Assembly: GCA_026874595.1 (NCBI GenBank)
Contig: CM049314.1
Span: 62,709,800-62,773,799 of the forward strand
Reading direction: 5' to 3'
DNA from: Sipunculus nudus
Taxonomy: Eukaryota > Annelida > Sipuncula > Golfingiida > Sipunculidae
DNA length: 64,000 bases
The notes beneath the pieces are model-generated. The model saw nothing but the letters and a program-made list of their open reading frames with translations, ran no database searches and was not told where the DNA came from. The translations under genes and the position numbers were made by a program. Below, piece after piece: positions 61,535-64,000 of the stretch. Every line of letters starts with the position of its first letter. The first letter of the stretch is position 1.

Positions 61535-61670
61535 CGGGGTGACATTAAATCGGACCGAACTGTCTCGCTAGTGAAGTTTGTATTGCTGGCGATGCGGTTG
61601 GTACGCCGGACTTGTGCGCCACCGTTGTGGATTCGAATCCCAGATCGGCCCAGAATTTTCCCTGAACAAT
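61535..61670 (+). repeat. tRNA-like unit 1 of a pair
   Basis: Contains GATGCGGTTGGTACGCCGGA and GTGGATTCGAATCCCAGATC, close to the second unit at 61805, but with about 20 extra bases (around CGCTAGTGAAGTTTGTAT) before the A-box-like region. Probably a SINE head. Confidence 0.5.
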
Positions 61671-61804
61671 TTGTCTTCGTAACAAGATGGGGGCTCAACC
61701 AGCGTGACGGTAAACTTATTGGCCCAGGGAATAAGCTCAACAAAGTGTGACTCCTTGGATAATTAGTCTTGTTCTGATAGCAGAATTAACGCTCTTAAGA
61801 GAGG

Positions 61805-61915
61805 TGTTTTACGGGGCGACATAAAAGCGGACCGAACTGCTAGCGAAGCGGTTAGTACGCCGGACCTGTGCGCCACCGTTATGGGTTCGAATCCCGGATC
61901 GGCCCAGAATTAGAC
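61805..61915 (+). repeat. tRNA-like unit 2 of a pair
   Basis: GCTAGCGAAGCGGTTAGTAC resembles an A box and ATGGGTTCGAATCCCGGATC holds a perfect B box (GGGTTCGAATCCC). A full cloverleaf acceptor stem does not form. The flanks TTACGGGGYGACAT and GATCGGCCCAGAATT are shared with unit 1. Confidence 0.5.
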
Positions 61916-63023
61916 TTGCCCAAAAATGCCTGCCATTTAGACAATAATGCCGCTGTGTATAGAGTTATTTTCAGAGGAAAGTAATTATATGCTGCTATAC
62001 AAGTTGTAAATTGACTTTGCTAAAATATATTCGAGTTTCAGTTCTAAAGTTTTGGCCCATGGGAAGATCTAATAAAATGTTTGCTGAAATGTGAGGGGTG
62101 TACTCTCTGTTGTGACATACTATAAACAGTAGTTATAGACCTCACAGGGATCACTTGTACCTTAAAGGGGCACAATCACCTATCTGAACTAAAGGTTATC
62201 CCTTGGAGCTTTTATATAAATAGGCCAGGAAACATTGATATCAACGCACATAGGCTGATTGTATTGTTTATCTCAATGTGTTTATAATATTTTGGGGCCC
62301 GCAAAAGTAATCAAAACAAATTTAACGAGGGCATCTGGCAGCAAATTAGACAAACCAGTTCTTTGCAAATGGCGTTTTGCATCATGTGACCTTTCTACCT
62401 CGGATATTTGCAACCTACCACCTTAGGTTACATTTTTTTCCCGGTTGTCAACATTGCTGTGTTTACAAATATGTTGTTGAAACATCCTTCATGAAGGCCT
62501 TATAAGAACCTTTCACAAACAAAATTAGCCTTAGTTCATTAATATATGCACAGAGGAAGACAGAAATTACATAAATTCTTTTTCAAAAGATAGGTCAATG
62601 GGCACCTTTAACCATGCCTTCAGTGACAAAATTCAGACGACGAGGTATTAATATTATAAATCCGATCGAATATTTTGTGTTACCTGTAAATAAAAGTTTG
62701 ATATTTTAAATAATATTAGAGCTTAAACATTATCTGGCGATAATGAATAAGACTTTCCGATCGTACGATGTTCTCTCTTATTATAGATCAATTCTTTAGG
62801 TTTAAAGAAAAATAAAAATAAAAAAAATAATCGATATAATAATGGTCATACTCTGTAAATTTTAACCCTCGCGGAACAATGGAAAGGAGAAAAACATGAA
62901 AATTTTAACCTCGCAAATAGGTCATCCACAGTTAGCGGGAACCATAGCAAAATATTCGTCTTGACAATAAGCCGGGCCAATAAAATCTCAGGGGAGATGT
63001 TCTAGGCTCTCTTTGATTCAGAA
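61916..63023. other. Intergenic DNA
   Basis: No gene or repeat recognised. Confidence 0.4.
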
Positions 63024-63215
63024 TGCAAGGGCAGATCCAGGATTTAGAAAAAAAGGTTGGGGGGGGGTTCCAACCTAGGAGGACTCATGAAAAACCTGAA
63101 AAAAGGTCCCCAGCTGTGGAAAAAGGGGTGTCCAGGCCGTAAAATTTGGTCTGAACCCTAAAAAAAAGAATGCGGCGACAGAAAAAAAGCCCCCCACCGA
63201 TTCGCTTCTAAAATG
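63024..63215. repeat. Short dispersed repeat, copy 2 (GGGCAGATCCAGGATTT end)
   Basis: The partner of 25172-25320. It shares the end motif, 'CCTAGGAGGA-T-ATGA', 'GTCCAG-CCG-AAAAT', TGGTCTGAACC and an A-rich stretch. It is longer here because of G-rich insertions. Confidence 0.45.
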
Positions 63216-64000
63216 CTGCATCTCACGGTATGGCTAGACACCTATTTAAGTACAGGGTTTCCCGTTTAATTGAATATCGTATTTGTCAACCGATTAAATT
63301 CATTTCAGCGGGCTATTCAAATAAACAGGTTATTAATCTTCAAGGATGTAGCCATCACTCTTATACTATGAAATCACTTTCGGATGGCCTTCGTGCGTTT
63401 CTCATATTATTCAGAGGGTTCTGAATTATCTATATTCGAATTTTTACATTTAATAATGTTTCAATTCATTAGATAATATAAATCTTATTTATTTATATTT
63501 TCTACACCTTCTACGGAAAAAATACTGTATATTCACCTTTTTGCATTTATAATTGATCAAAAACGATCTTACTGCCAATGACTGACATCGCCCGATCAAG
63601 AGAATATATCAAATGTTGTCAAAGGTTTAATACGATTCCTCAAGGATATTGATTATTCATGAAACATTTTATTTGTTTCAACTAAATAAATAGAGATTTT
63701 CTTCTTCTTTTCTGTAATATTAAGGTAATGACATTTTCAATGTTAGTCTTCTGTTCACTGAAGAGGCACACATTCTAGACAAAAGATTGACTATTTTGTG
63801 GAATATGCGTGGTTTCCTTTACTCCGAATACATATTAATGTTATGGATCATTCTTGCTAGTTACACATGCTCATGAAGACAAACAGAAAAACTATTTGAG
63901 AAAAAGTGGTTGATTGCGCGCTAGCTTTCATTGGTAGAATCATGTGAAGCAACATAATCTTTTGTTTTACTTGCTTCTGGTAAACGTTTTTTAAAAACAT
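63216..64000. other. AT-rich intergenic DNA
   Basis: A 64-codon frame at 63230-63424 (+) is unrecognised. Nothing else. Confidence 0.4.

Overview
The window looks like AT-rich, gene-poor nuclear DNA of a metazoan, most likely a marine invertebrate. A mollusc or other lophotrochozoan is my best guess, but that is an inference. The reasons are intron-split coding sequence, several clades of decayed non-LTR retrotransposons, DNA-transposon relics, tRNA-derived SINE-like units, long (TA)n and poly-G/C runs, large minisatellites, and a hammerhead ribozyme motif next to a microsatellite. Nothing suggests a prokaryote: there are no operons and no long overlapping ORFs.

Only two host-type genes are convincing. 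One is the two-exon C-terminal part of a C-type lectin (9341-10171, +). Its exon junction restores the frame, and it carries QPD and WND motifs. The other is an intronless rhodopsin-like seven-helix receptor (54800-55765, +). A broken paralogue of the receptor lies on the opposite strand at about 36.05-36.85 kb, with a nonsense codon, a frameshift and the loss of helices 6-7.

The rest is mobile and repetitive DNA. From left to right it holds: a foldback-like inverted-repeat element with a LINE relic inside (465-2800); a truncated pogo-like element (4.6-5.3 kb); two copies of a dispersed element with an internal 25/37-bp minisatellite (6.4-7.2 and 15.2-16.1 kb); a LINE ORF2 start with a 2A-like peptide and PHD finger (19.84-20.14 kb); and three copies of a 3-4 kb dispersed segment (A 20.1-23.2, B 27.1-30.4, C 36.8-41.0 kb). 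Copy C carries a 665-bp hAT-type MITE with a perfect 8-bp target duplication, and copy A preserves the empty site. Next come a 31-bp array (32.2-33.3 kb), a TA-flanked 1310-bp pogo-like element (41031-42340), a 3.85-kb array of 38-bp units (44.9-48.75 kb), a CpG-rich block flanked by hairpin-bearing direct repeats (51.7-52.7 kb), a tRNA-derived SINE (53.35-53.58 kb), and a nearly complete but nonsense-riddled LINE (57.1-60.5 kb, minus) with a 355-bp tandem dimer upstream.

The most notable signal is a well-formed type I hammerhead ribozyme on the minus strand at 23194-23276, just beyond the (TA)n end of copy A. A degenerate hammerhead-like fold lies at the corresponding end of copy C (40744-40828). 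All calls come from reading the sequence; no database search was made.
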